Positions 17,696 through 26,603 of a stretch of 53,610 bases of DNA are shown in pieces. Both the position numbers and the translations under genes were made by a program. The notes beneath the pieces were generated by a model. That model was not told the origin of the DNA. It did not search any database and was given only the letters and a program-made list of their open reading frames with translations. Origin of the DNA: an uncultured Actinomycetes bacterium (lineage in GTDB: Bacteria; Actinomycetota; Acidimicrobiia; Acidimicrobiales; RAAP-2); the NCBI GenBank assembly GCA_903900235.1, contig CAIUMH010000051.1, positions 1 through 53,610 of the forward strand, written 5' to 3'. Within the stretch, counting starts at the first letter, position 1; each line of letters begins with the position of its first letter.

Positions 17696-18616
17696 CTATC
17701 CGGCCTGGAGGACCACTGATGCGACCAGCATGCCGCCCTTGGGCTGATAGACGGCCAGCAGCGCTCCGGACCCATCGAGGATGGCCACCGGATCGCCGGA
17801 GGTAGTGAGGTGCTCGTCTGCCTCAAGCGACCGACCAGTGGCCACCCGAGCAGCTCCGTCCGCATCGACGACATGGATGGCGAGGTGCCGGAGCGCCTCC
17901 GCCGGAGAGAGAAGCACCGGGCTCGTGCCCGACGACGCACTGTCGGTCTGCTCAGCGATGACCTCGAGGGTGGCAGCCTCAATTATCCCGAAGGTTCCGA
18001 CCGCTGTGCGGCGGAGCGTCAAGAGGTGCGCCCCGCCACCGAGGTTGCGCCCGAGGTCATCGACCAATGTCCGTACATAGGTCCCTGATGAGCAAATCAC
18101 CGAAAAGCTCCAGATCATGGGGTCATCCGTCGGATCGACCGAGAAACGGTCAATCCGGACAGGTCGAGCCGCGCGTTCGACCTCGATGCCCTGGCGAGCC
18201 AACTCGTGCAGGCGAACCCCGTCAACTTTGAGTGCAGAGACCATGGGTGGGACCTGCAGGATGTCGCCGGTCAGTGCTCCAACTGCCTCCATCACCGAGC
18301 CTGCATCCAAGCCCTTCATGTCGTAAGTTCCGGTCACCTCGCCATCGGCATCAAGTGACGTCGTAGTGACCCCGAACACCAATGTGCCCTCGTAGCACTT
18401 GGTCGTGTCCTGCAAGAACCGAATCAGGCGCGTGGCGCGACCCATGCCAACAAGAAGGACTCCGGTGGCCGACGGATCGAGTGTTCCGGCATGTCCTGCA
18501 CGGCGTTGTCGGAAGATCTTCCGGATGCTGGCCACAACGTCATGGCTGGTCGACCCTGATTCCTTGTCGACGACCACCAAGCCGGTTGGTCCGTCTGCCG
18601 ACCCCCGCCTGGCCAT
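17696..18616 (-). CDS. truB: tRNA pseudouridine(55) synthase
   Basis: Converts U55 of the tRNA T-loop to pseudouridine. The 306-aa product has the catalytic motif GHAGTLDPSATG with Asp47, a KCYEG block, and a C-terminal PUA-like region. Its ATG overlaps the rbfA stop by one base (TGATG), so it is co-translated with rbfA in the usual nusA-infB-rbfA-truB order. Confidence 0.98.
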   Translation of the reverse strand: MARRGSADGPTGLVVVDKESGSTSHDVVASIRKIFRQRRAGHAGTLDPSATGVLLVGMGRATRLIRFLQDTTKCYEGTLVFGVTTTSLDADGEVTGTYDMKGLDAGSVMEAVGALTGDILQVPPMVSALKVDGVRLHELARQGIEVERAARPVRIDRFSVDPTDDPMIWSFSVICSSGTYVRTLVDDLGRNLGGGAHLLTLRRTAVGTFGIIEAATLEVIAEQTDSASSGTSPVLLSPAEALRHLAIHVVDADGAARVATGRSLEADEHLTTSGDPVAILDGSGALLAVYQPKGGMLVASVVLQAG

Positions 18617-18999
18617 CAGTCCTCGTCGGACGCGTCCGCCAGCCGGCGGAGCGCCTCATCGATCTTCGCCCCCTCAGTCACGCCGGGATCGACGGCGAAA
18701 TGGAGCTTCGGGGTCCGCTTCATTCGCGCCTGACGCCCCACGAGAGCCTGGAGCGCTGGTCGACGCTGCTCGAGCGCCGCCAAGGCTTCGTCCGACAGCG
18801 AGCTGAAGTACACCGTGGCGTTCCGGAGATCAGAGAGTGTGTTGACCTCTGTCACCGTGGCCATGCGAAGCCGCTCATCAGCGTCGGCCAAACGCTCAAT
18901 CTCCTCCGCCAGGACCTGGCGGAGCAATTGGTTTATCCGTCTCGTCCTTGGATAGTCGGCCGCACCGCCATAGGCGCGATCACGGGGTCGTCCAGCCAT
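18616..18999 (-). CDS. rbfA: Ribosome-binding factor A
   Basis: 127-aa KH-fold factor for maturation of the 16S rRNA 5' end. It shows the family blocks RRINQLLRQVLAEEIERL, VTEVNTLSDLRNATVYFS and MKRTPKLHF. It starts 4 nt after the infB stop and its stop overlaps the truB start. Length is typical. Confidence 0.97.
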   Translation of the reverse strand: MAGRPRDRAYGGAADYPRTRRINQLLRQVLAEEIERLADADERLRMATVTEVNTLSDLRNATVYFSSLSDEALAALEQRRPALQALVGRQARMKRTPKLHFAVDPGVTEGAKIDEALRRLADASDED

Positions 19000-19003
19000 C
19001 GCC

Positions 19004-21691
19004 CTAGACCCTCGGGATCTCGCGCTCCTCGTAGGTCTCGATGATGTCGCCTTCCTTGAGGTCCTGATAGTCGGTCAGGCCGACACCGCACTCGAAGCCC
19101 GTCTGGACCTCTCGCGCGTCGTCCTTGAACCGCTTGAGGGAGTTCACCGCACCCTTCCAGATGATGGTGCCCTCTCGCAGGAAGCGAACCTTCGAGCCAC
19201 GAGTGATGGTCCCCTCTCGGACCATGCATCCAGCAATGGCCCCGACCCGCGGGATCCGGAAGACCTCACGGACCTCCGCTTCACCGGTGACAACTTCCTC
19301 ATACTCCGGAGCGAGCATGCCGATCATGGCCGACTCGATGTCCTCAATGAGCTTGTAGATGATCTCGTAGGTACGAACCTCGACGCCATCACCCGCAGCC
19401 ATGTCCCGGCTCCGCTTGTCGGGTCGGACGTTGAAGCCAATGATCGTGGCATTCGACGCAGCGGCCAACTGCACATCGTTCTCGTTGATGCCGCCGACTC
19501 CCCGACGAATGAACGCCAGCTTGACGTCGTCGCGCTCGAGCTTCTTCAGGCTTTCGGTGCAGGCCTCAAGTGACCCTTGAACATCAGCCTTGAGAACCAC
19601 GTTGAGGGTGGCCGTCTCCCCTCGCTGAATCTGCTCGAAGATGTCCTCGAGTCGAGCTCCCGCTGCCGCTGCAACCGGGAGGTGTCCCGAGAGTCGCATC
19701 CGCTGAGCTCGGGTCTCTCCCAGCTTGGAGGCGTGAGCAAGGTCGGTGGCGGTGCGAACCTCATCACCGGCGTGAGGAGGCTCAGAGAATCCGAGCACCT
19801 GCACGGGAGTCGAGGGGCCAGCCGACTTGATCTGCTTGCCTTGGTCGTTGATCAACGCCTTGGCCTTGCCCCACGCCGCTCCTGCCACGATCGGGTCGCC
19901 GACCCGAATGGTGCCGCGCTGGACGATGATCGTGGCCACAGGACCACGACCGACCTCAAGGTTCGCCTCGAGCACTACGCCGCGGGCACGCCCGTCAACG
20001 GGAGCTCGCAGCTCCTCAATCTCGGCCACGATGACCAGCTGCTCGAGCAGGTCATCGATGCCGGTTCCCTGGAGCGCTGATACTTCGACAACAATCGTGT
20101 CGCCGCCCCACTTCTCTGCCACGAGCTGGTGCTCGGCGAGCTGCTGCAAGACGCGATCGGGATTGGCGTTCTCGCGGTCCATCTTGTTGACCGCCACGAT
20201 GATCGGTACATCCGCCGCCTTGGCGTGGTCGATGGCTTCAACTGTCTGAGGCATCACGCCATCATCGGCGGCCACCACCAAAATGACGATGTCCGTCGCT
20301 TGGGCGCCTCGGGCGCGCATGGCGGTGAAGGCTTCGTGGCCTGGGGTGTCGATGAAGGTGATCGCGTGACCCTTCCATTCCACCTGGTAGGCACCGATGT
20401 GCTGAGTGATCCCACCCGCCTCACCGGCAACGACATTGGCGGAGCGGATCTTGTCAAGCAGGAGCGTCTTTCCATGGTCAACATGACCCATGACCGTCAC
20501 CACCGGAGGACGCGGCTCGGACTCGACGTCCTCTTCCTCCTCCTCTTCCTCTTCGAAGAACTTGGCTAGGAGTTCAGCTTCCTTCTCCTCGCCCGGGTCG
20601 ACCAGCCGGATCTCTGCGCCGAGCTCCGCCGCGAAGATCTCCATCATGTCGTCGGTGAGCGACTGCGTCGCCGTGACCATCTCGCCCTGCAGCAGCAGGA
20701 AGCGGATGACATCGCCGGCAGAGCGGTTGAGCTTTGCTCCGAGGTCGCGGGCTGTCGAGCCGCGCTCGACGATGATCTCGCCCTCGGGTACCGGTGCCGT
20801 CGACGGCACGTACTCGGTCATCTGCGTCGGCTCGAGCTCCTCGGTGTTGCGACGCCGACGACGAGACCTGCGCTGAGGCGGACGCGGTCCACCACGACCT
20901 GGGGGACCACCACGGCCCGCCGGGGGACCGCCAGGTCCGCCACCGAAGCCGCCGGGGCGTGCCCCACCAGCTCCTCCGCCACCTGGACCACCACCGAAGC
21001 CGCCAACACGCGGTCCACCAGTCCCTGCGAACCCGCCAGGGCGAGGACCACCGGGGCGCGGTCCGCCCGGACGGGCTCCCGCTCCTGCGGGGCCACCGGG
21101 GCGACGCGACCCAGGCGGTGGCGGAATGGGCTTGCCGGTGGCGCTCATCGGAGCACGACGAGGCGGCGGCGGAATGGGCTTGCCGGTCTCACTCAGCGGC
21201 GGACGCGTCGGCGCTGGCCTGCGCCCTGGGTCAAGCGGGTTTGGAGAAGGAGCAGGACGCGCTGCGGGAGGTGTGGCAGCCGTGGCTCCAGACTCGTCCA
21301 CAGGGGCCACGGCAGCACCGGGCTCCTCGCTGACGACTGGTCGGGCGGGTGCGGGTTTCGGCGCCACGGGTCGGGCAGAGCTCACCAGGCGCTTGGGTGC
21401 AGCCTCAGTGGGCGTATCCACCACGGGCTGCTCGGGTGCTGGAGTATCCGGTACCGGCGTCGGTGCGGGCTCCTTCGTAGCCTTGGTGGGCTTGGCGGGC
21501 TCTTCAGGCTGGACGTCGCGACGCAGTCCGTCGGCATCGGCCTTGCGTCGGACTCGGTCGGCCTGTGCGTCCTCAATCGACGACGAGTGGCTCTTGACCC
21601 CGATACCAAGGCCCACGGCAAGATCAACCGTCTCCTTGTTCGTCAGGCCCAGCTCTCGTGCCAGCTCGTAGACGCGGATCTTCTTCGGCAA
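19004..21691 (-). CDS. infB: Translation initiation factor IF-2
   Basis: GTPase that delivers initiator tRNA to the 30S subunit. The 895-aa protein has an N-terminal IF2_N domain, a Pro/Ala then Gly/Arg-rich linker (about 60-282), a second IF2_N, and a G domain with G1 GHVDHGKT at 402-409, DTPGHEAF and NKMD. EF-Tu-like domains follow. The linker holds a duplicated TGKPIPPPP block from a DNA direct repeat near 21115-21190. A run of Glu (about 380-387) precedes the G domain. The start is TTG, with GAGGA about 5 nt upstream. Confidence 0.98.
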   Translation of the reverse strand: MPKKIRVYELARELGLTNKETVDLAVGLGIGVKSHSSSIEDAQADRVRRKADADGLRRDVQPEEPAKPTKATKEPAPTPVPDTPAPEQPVVDTPTEAAPKRLVSSARPVAPKPAPARPVVSEEPGAAVAPVDESGATAATPPAARPAPSPNPLDPGRRPAPTRPPLSETGKPIPPPPRRAPMSATGKPIPPPPGSRRPGGPAGAGARPGGPRPGGPRPGGFAGTGGPRVGGFGGGPGGGGAGGARPGGFGGGPGGPPAGRGGPPGRGGPRPPQRRSRRRRRNTEELEPTQMTEYVPSTAPVPEGEIIVERGSTARDLGAKLNRSAGDVIRFLLLQGEMVTATQSLTDDMMEIFAAELGAEIRLVDPGEEKEAELLAKFFEEEEEEEEDVESEPRPPVVTVMGHVDHGKTLLLDKIRSANVVAGEAGGITQHIGAYQVEWKGHAITFIDTPGHEAFTAMRARGAQATDIVILVVAADDGVMPQTVEAIDHAKAADVPIIVAVNKMDRENANPDRVLQQLAEHQLVAEKWGGDTIVVEVSALQGTGIDDLLEQLVIVAEIEELRAPVDGRARGVVLEANLEVGRGPVATIIVQRGTIRVGDPIVAGAAWGKAKALINDQGKQIKSAGPSTPVQVLGFSEPPHAGDEVRTATDLAHASKLGETRAQRMRLSGHLPVAAAAGARLEDIFEQIQRGETATLNVVLKADVQGSLEACTESLKKLERDDVKLAFIRRGVGGINENDVQLAAASNATIIGFNVRPDKRSRDMAAGDGVEVRTYEIIYKLIEDIESAMIGMLAPEYEEVVTGEAEVREVFRIPRVGAIAGCMVREGTITRGSKVRFLREGTIIWKGAVNSLKRFKDDAREVQTGFECGVGLTDYQDLKEGDIIETYEEREIPRV

Positions 21692-21748
21692 GGTTTCCTC
21701 TGTGTTTCACTCACACCACACGCCTCGACGGCGGCGGAACTTCTATTC

Positions 21749-22021
21749 TCACACATCCACACCGGAGTCCACGCCGAACAGGCTTGCCAGTCGCCCAACG
21801 AGGGCTTCCGGGTCCTGCTCGGGGGCGCAGCGCAGCGCCCTAGCAAGGGAACCTGATGTCACCGCCCGCTTCAGGCACAAGGCCCCCGGGCAGATCCATG
21901 CTCCCCTGCCGAGATGTCCCGATGCTGGCACGATTACCCCAGTTGGGCTCGTGCGCAGACGGATCATCTCCGCAGCCAACCTGCGACGCCGGCAGCCGAC
22001 GCAGGTCCGCTCAGGTGCTAC
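21749..22021 (-). CDS. ylxR: YlxR-family (DUF448) RNA-binding protein, without an ordinary start codon
   Basis: Between nusA and infB, the standard place for ylxR, the frame encodes ERTCVGCRRRR, then MIRLRTSPTG, then GRGAWICPGALCLKRAV and SLARALR, all YlxR hallmarks. The only standard start codon in frame is a TTG at 21979, which would drop the conserved Cys-x2-Cys block. Upstream, the frame is open to a TGA at 22031-22033 and contains no ATG, GTG or TTG. The best-placed codon is GTA at 22019-22021, overlapping the nusA TAG, which would give MAPERTCVGC. The listed end uses it. Possible explanations are non-canonical initiation, a -1 shift from nusA, or a sequence error. Confidence 0.75.
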   Translation of the reverse strand, partial: VAPERTCVGCRRRRLAAEMIRLRTSPTGVIVPASGHLGRGAWICPGALCLKRAVTSGSLARALRCAPEQDPEALVGRLASLFGVDSGVDV

Positions 22022-23310
22022 TGCTCTCCCTCATCGCTCACGGGTGACGCCTCCTCGGCGTTCGCCTCCTCGGACTCTGTTGGCTCGGACTCTGTTGGCT
22101 CGGACTCTGTTGGCTCAGAAGCGCCGGGGACCTCATTAGCTTCCGCTGACTCCGTCGCCGCAGCAGCAACCTTGGCGGCGACGGCGGCAGCTCCTTCGGT
22201 CTCGGCGGCCGTCGAGTAGTCGGCTGCGGTCAGCACGTCGCCACCCTCTGCCGGCTTCCAGACCTGGTTCCCAAGGTCGTCGACCACCCATTCGCCCTCA
22301 GCCCACTCCTGTCCCTCGAGGCCGGCCTCCTCCTCTTCGAGCTGAGTCTCGGACTTGATGTCGATCCTCCACCCGGTGAGGCGGGCGGCGAGACGAGCGT
22401 TCTGCCCCTCCTTGCCAATGGCCAGCGAGAGTTGGTAGTCGTTCACGATCACCGTGGCGGTTCCTGTGGTGTCATCGAGCCGGACCTCACGAACCCGGGC
22501 CGGAGCCAGCGCGTTCTGGATCAACTCGATCGGGTCGTCCGAGTACGGGATGACGTCGATCCGCTCACCCTTGAGCTCATTGGTGATCATCCGGACGCGG
22601 CTGCCACGCGCTCCAACGCAGGCCCCCACCGGGTCGACATGAGGATCGTTCGACCACACGGCGATCTTGGTCCGATGACCGGGCTCCCTTGCCGCAGCCC
22701 GAATCTCGACAACGCCCGTCGAGATCTCCGGGACCTCGAGCTCAAAGAGGCGCTTCACAAGACCTGGGTGGGTCCGGCTCACGACGATCTGCGGGCCCTT
22801 GGTGGTCTTGCGCACTTCGACGATGTACGCCTTGAGACGCGCACCGTGCTCGTAGCGCTCATAGGGCACCTGCTCCGCCTGAGGCATCAGGGCTTCCACC
22901 TTGCCAAGGTCGAGCAGCGTGTAGCGGTTGTCGGTCTGCTGGACGATTCCGGTCACGATGTCACCCTCGCGACCGGCGTACTCGTCGTACTTCATGTCCC
23001 GCTCGACCTCGCGGATGCGCTGCATGATGACCTGCTTGGCCGTCTGGGCAGCGATCCGACCGAAGTCCTCAGGCGTGTCATCCCACTCTCGGATCACATT
23101 GCCCTCGAGATCGAGCTCCTGGCCATAGACCTTGATCTCGCCGTTGTCGGGGTCGATGGTGACCACGGCCTCCTCGGCGGAGTCCGGTATGCGCTTGTAC
23201 GCAGCCACAAGTGCATTGGCCAGAGCGTCGAGCAGGGTATCGACGGAGATGCCCTTGTCCCGCGCGATTTGACCGAGGGCGTCGAGGAACTCGAAGTTTG
23301 TGCTGCTCAT
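22018..23310 (-). CDS. nusA: Transcription termination/antitermination protein NusA
   Basis: RNA polymerase-binding factor for pausing, termination and rRNA antitermination. The 430-aa product has the NusA N-terminal domain, an S1 domain (GDIVTGIVQQ), two KH domains (GACVGARGSRVRMI; LAIGKEGQNARLAARL) and a long acidic tail. The ATG at 23310 is chosen because it overlaps the rimP stop by 4 nt (ATGA); a longer frame into rimP has no family similarity. The tail has three 15-bp DNA repeats encoding Pro-Thr-Glu-Ser-Glu. Confidence 0.98.
   Translation of the reverse strand: MSSTNFEFLDALGQIARDKGISVDTLLDALANALVAAYKRIPDSAEEAVVTIDPDNGEIKVYGQELDLEGNVIREWDDTPEDFGRIAAQTAKQVIMQRIREVERDMKYDEYAGREGDIVTGIVQQTDNRYTLLDLGKVEALMPQAEQVPYERYEHGARLKAYIVEVRKTTKGPQIVVSRTHPGLVKRLFELEVPEISTGVVEIRAAAREPGHRTKIAVWSNDPHVDPVGACVGARGSRVRMITNELKGERIDVIPYSDDPIELIQNALAPARVREVRLDDTTGTATVIVNDYQLSLAIGKEGQNARLAARLTGWRIDIKSETQLEEEEAGLEGQEWAEGEWVVDDLGNQVWKPAEGGDVLTAADYSTAAETEGAAAVAAKVAAAATESAEANEVPGASEPTESEPTESEPTESEEANAEEASPVSDEGEQ
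22069..22113. repeat. Three tandem 15-bp repeats in the nusA tail
   Basis: Three identical copies of CTCGGACTCTGTTGG (22069-22083, 22084-22098, 22099-22113). In the nusA frame each encodes one Glu-Pro-Thr-Glu-Ser unit of the acidic tail. Confidence 0.95.
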
Positions 23311-23855
23311 GGCATCGTCACCTTCTGTGAGGGGGTCTTCTTGGGGGTCTTGGTTCGCTTGGTCGGTCCACCACGTGAGGGTGAGGGCTTTGCCCCTCCA
23401 CCCCATGCGTAGATCGTCCGAGCCTTCTCGATCTGGTCGTACCGCAGGGTTACGGCTTCGGCACCGTCATCGGGGGCCACGACGATGCCGTCGCTACCAG
23501 CTTCGACGAGCTCACCCTCGACCCGTCGCCCGGGCAGGCTGTCAACGTCGGCCGAGGCCTTGATCGATACCGTTTCGCCGATGGCTGCGCTGAAGTGATC
23601 GGGGCGCCGGAGCTTGCGTTCGATACCCGGGCTCGACACCTCAAGGGTGTAGCGACCCTCGAACGGTTCATTGGCGTCGAGGTGCTCAGAGATGGCACGG
23701 TTTGCCTCGGCCAGCTGCTCGAGCGAGATCCCGCCATCCTTGTGGATTGTGACCCTGATCAGGGCTTTCGTGATCTCCACATCGTGCAGTGTGAGTCCGA
23801 GACTCTCGGTGATCGGGGTGAGTTCGACGACGAGGGCATCAGGCGTGGTCCCCAT
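23307..23855 (-). CDS. rimP: Ribosome maturation factor RimP
   Basis: 182-aa 30S assembly factor. It has an N-terminal domain with RVTIHKDGGISLEQL and AISEHLDA, the hinge motif YTLEVSSPGIERKLRRPDHF, and an SH3-like C-terminal domain, with a basic Lys/Thr/Pro tail. The ATG at 23855 is preferred over a GTG 9 nt upstream because an AGGAGG ribosome binding site lies 8 nt before it. It heads rimP-nusA-ylxR-infB-rbfA-truB. Confidence 0.96.
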   Translation of the reverse strand: MGTTPDALVVELTPITESLGLTLHDVEITKALIRVTIHKDGGISLEQLAEANRAISEHLDANEPFEGRYTLEVSSPGIERKLRRPDHFSAAIGETVSIKASADVDSLPGRRVEGELVEAGSDGIVVAPDDGAEAVTLRYDQIEKARTIYAWGGGAKPSPSRGGPTKRTKTPKKTPSQKVTMP

Positions 23856-23916
23856 CTCTCTCACCTCCTCAAACAGCGAACTTCATCGGCACGGGCATCC
23901 AGACGACTCGGGCGCC

Positions 23917-23948
23917 AAATAGAAGAAGCGCGGGCCCCAGCCCACGCT
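23917..23948 (-). terminator. Intrinsic-type terminator between ispG and rimP
   Basis: On the minus strand an 8-bp stem (arms 23941-23948 and 23927-23934, one G-U pair) with a 6-nt loop is followed by a U-rich stretch (UCUUCUAUUU). It lies after ispG but also inside the presumed rimP leader, so it could end ispG transcription or attenuate the rimP operon. Confidence 0.6.
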
Positions 23949-23984
23949 CCAACCTTGGTACTCTCACCGACCGGACCGTCGTCC

Positions 23985-23990
23985 ATAGTA
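23985..23990 (-). promoter_or_regulatory. Candidate extended -10 box of the rimP operon (TACTAT)
   Basis: TGC-TACTAT on the minus strand, just after the ispG stop. No clear -35 box. If used, it gives a leader of roughly 120 nt that includes the terminator-like hairpin at 23927-23948. Confidence 0.4.
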
Positions 23991-23998
23991 GCACTCGT

Positions 23999-25246
23999 TC
24001 AGGGCTTGACGCCGGACTCGTCCCCCATTCGCTCCCGGATCCGCTCGATCTTCACCGCAGCGTGATTGGCATCGGCTCCCTTTGCGTCCAGCAGTGCAGC
24101 TCGATCTGCTGCAGCCTCGGCCTCAGCAGACGCATCGGCCGCGGCCAGTCGAGCCTCCACGCCCTCTGCCACCAACTTCTCTGCCTCATCGACCAGGGCC
24201 GCCACCATCTGGTCCTCCGGCACCACTCTGACGATCTTTCCTTGGATGAACAGATGTCCCTTCTTGCGACCCCCGGCGATACCAAGATCGGCGTGCTTCG
24301 CCTCTCCGGGACCATTGACGACGCATCCCATTACCGCCACCTGAATGGGCAGATTCCGACTCTCAAGGGCTGCTTGGGCTTCGGCGGCGATGGCAATCAC
24401 GTCAACCTCTGCACGCCCGCAGCTGGGACAGGCGATCAGGTCAAGGCCGGTGCGCTCACGCAGGCCCAGCGCCTCGAGGAGCTGTCGACCCGCTCTTGCC
24501 TCCTCGACGGGATCCGCCGTCAGCGAATAGCGAATCGTGTCACCGATCCCCTCGGCGAGCAATGTGGCGATGCCGGCTGTTCCCTTGAGCAGACCAGCTG
24601 GCGGCGGACCAGCCTCGGTCACACCGAGGTGGAGGGGGTGGTCGAATCGCTCTGACGCGAGGCGGTACGACGCGATCATCAGCGGGACTGACGATGCCTT
24701 CACCGAGATCTTCACATCCTCGAAGCCAACCTCCTCGAAGTAACGAAGCTCGAGCTCCGCCGACTCAATCAGCGCCTCTGGGGTTGCTCCACCATGCTTG
24801 GCCGAGATATCCGGGTGCAGCGATCCGGCGTTCACGCCGATGCGGATGGGGACTCCACGGTCCTTGGCCTCAGCAGCGATCGACTTGATCTCCTCTGGCT
24901 TGCGCAGGTTTCCTGGGTTCAGCCGAAGGCCTTGGACGCCAGCCTCAAGCGCTGCGTAGGCCATCTCCTGATGAAAGTGAATGTCGGCGACGATTGGGAC
25001 TGGCGAGCGGGGGACGATGTGCGCAAGACCCTCCGCCGCTGCCTCCTCGTTGCAGGTGCAGCGCACGATGTCTGCTCCAGCTGCCGCCAACTCGTAGATC
25101 TGCTCGAGAGTTCCCTCCACGTCCGCCGTCTTCGTCGTGGTCATCGACTGGACGGATACACGGGCATCACCGCCGATCTTCACCGAGCCGATCTGGATTT
25201 GTCGGGTTGGTCGGCGAGGGCTCAGGAGCTCTTGGGGGGTCTGCAT
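23999..25246 (-). CDS. ispG: 4-hydroxy-3-methylbut-2-enyl diphosphate synthase
   Basis: Iron-sulfur enzyme of the MEP isoprenoid pathway, converting MEcPP to HMBPP. The 415-aa product has an N-terminal TIM barrel (SVQSMTTTKTADV) and a C-terminal 4Fe-4S domain with cysteines in ACPSCGR and MGCVVNGPGE. An Ala-rich acidic extension of about 45 residues follows. It lies 31 nt after rseP. dxr, also of this pathway, is two genes upstream. Confidence 0.98.
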   Translation of the reverse strand: MQTPQELLSPRRPTRQIQIGSVKIGGDARVSVQSMTTTKTADVEGTLEQIYELAAAGADIVRCTCNEEAAAEGLAHIVPRSPVPIVADIHFHQEMAYAALEAGVQGLRLNPGNLRKPEEIKSIAAEAKDRGVPIRIGVNAGSLHPDISAKHGGATPEALIESAELELRYFEEVGFEDVKISVKASSVPLMIASYRLASERFDHPLHLGVTEAGPPPAGLLKGTAGIATLLAEGIGDTIRYSLTADPVEEARAGRQLLEALGLRERTGLDLIACPSCGRAEVDVIAIAAEAQAALESRNLPIQVAVMGCVVNGPGEAKHADLGIAGGRKKGHLFIQGKIVRVVPEDQMVAALVDEAEKLVAEGVEARLAAADASAEAEAAADRAALLDAKGADANHAAVKIERIRERMGDESGVKP

Positions 25247-25277
25247 GGTCCTAGTCTGCCCTGTTCGAGCACCCGAC

Positions 25278-26603
25278 CTAGCGGAATGGGTTCGCCGCCG
25301 GGTGGGCGATGTCGAGATACATCGACGTCGATACCAAGACCAGGAGGAACGCCAGAAACGCGTACACCACCGGCATCATCTTCGTGACGTCAGCCTGGTA
25401 GCGCGGCCGACCCCGTCGCGTGCGCACCCACTCATAGGCGGCGATGGCCACATGCCCGCCGTCAAGCGGCAACATCGGAAGCATGTTGATCACTCCGATG
25501 AAGATATTGAGCGAGATGAAGACCTCGATCAACGGGAGCGCACCTGCATGCGCTGCCTGATCAGCGGTCCGCACCGCCCCGATGATGGATTCGGGGCGCC
25601 CCGACTGCGGAGAGGATGACGCCGAAGACCCCGTCGCGGTTGGGTGGGCCACTTGATTGGCGTAGTGAGTCAATCCGCTGGGAGAAAAAAGGTGGATGAT
25701 CCCAGTCACCGCTCCGCTGGTGGCCTGCGCAACAATTGACCCCGATTGCGTCAGCGCCGCCCATGGACCAAGACGGGAAGATCCCTCGGTCAAGCTCACT
25801 CCGAGATACCCCCTCGACGGTCCTGTCGTCGGGGCCAGTGGCTGGCCATCGATCGTCACCGTTCGCCCATCGATCGGTGTGACCGTCAGTTCTCTTTCCT
25901 TGCCGACTCGCTCAACGGTGACCGTGAGCGGCCGACCCGATGAACGATGGACGACCTTGCTCATCTGGCTGCTCGAAGAGATCGTCTGCCCATCGATCGC
26001 CACGATCCGATCTCCAGGAGCGACACCGGCCGACTGAGCCGGCGTGGTCGCAGCTCCACCGAGGTCAAGAAAGGACGAAACGACCACGATCGATGGATCC
26101 GGGCGACCGATGAGCGCTAGTGCGCCGAAGGCCAACAGGAAGGCGATCACCAGGTGCATGGCAGATCCAGCCGAGGCAACGATGATCCGCTTCGGGAAAG
26201 CCTGGTTGCGATACGCCCGTGGCTCGTCCGAGGGATGTACCTCCTCAGCACTCGTCATCCCGATGATCCGGCAGTACCCGCCTGCCGGGATTGCCTTCAC
26301 CCCATATTCGGTTTCACCCTTTCGGACGGACCAGAGGCGTGGACCGAACCCGACGAAGAACTCAGTGACCTTCATTCCGGATCGCTTGGCCGTGAGGTAA
26401 TGGCCGAACTCGTGAAGCAGGACCATCACGATGATGGCGAGGATCACCAGCAGCAGGATGCCCCATCCCAGCATCACGAACACCACACTGACAACGGCGA
26501 GACCAAGCAGGAGACGCAAGGCGGCCGCTGCACCACTCATCGGTGATACCCCTGGCTCACCCTGCTCCGCGGTCTCAATCTCGTCGGGGGCGTGCGTCGT
26601 CAT
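25278..26603 (-). CDS. rseP: Site-2 intramembrane zinc protease (RseP family)
   Basis: Membrane protease that cleaves substrates, typically anti-sigma factors, within the membrane. The 441-aa product has the zinc motif HEFGH at 64-68 inside the second helix, a PDZ domain (about 185-265), and the third-ligand motif NMLPMLPLDGGH near the C-terminus. The ATG overlaps the dxr stop by 4 nt, which sets the start. It belongs to the conserved dxr-rseP-ispG order of actinobacteria. Confidence 0.96.
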   Translation of the reverse strand: MTTHAPDEIETAEQGEPGVSPMSGAAAALRLLLGLAVVSVVFVMLGWGILLLVILAIIVMVLLHEFGHYLTAKRSGMKVTEFFVGFGPRLWSVRKGETEYGVKAIPAGGYCRIIGMTSAEEVHPSDEPRAYRNQAFPKRIIVASAGSAMHLVIAFLLAFGALALIGRPDPSIVVVSSFLDLGGAATTPAQSAGVAPGDRIVAIDGQTISSSSQMSKVVHRSSGRPLTVTVERVGKERELTVTPIDGRTVTIDGQPLAPTTGPSRGYLGVSLTEGSSRLGPWAALTQSGSIVAQATSGAVTGIIHLFSPSGLTHYANQVAHPTATGSSASSSPQSGRPESIIGAVRTADQAAHAGALPLIEVFISLNIFIGVINMLPMLPLDGGHVAIAAYEWVRTRRGRPRYQADVTKMMPVVYAFLAFLLVLVSTSMYLDIAHPAANPFR

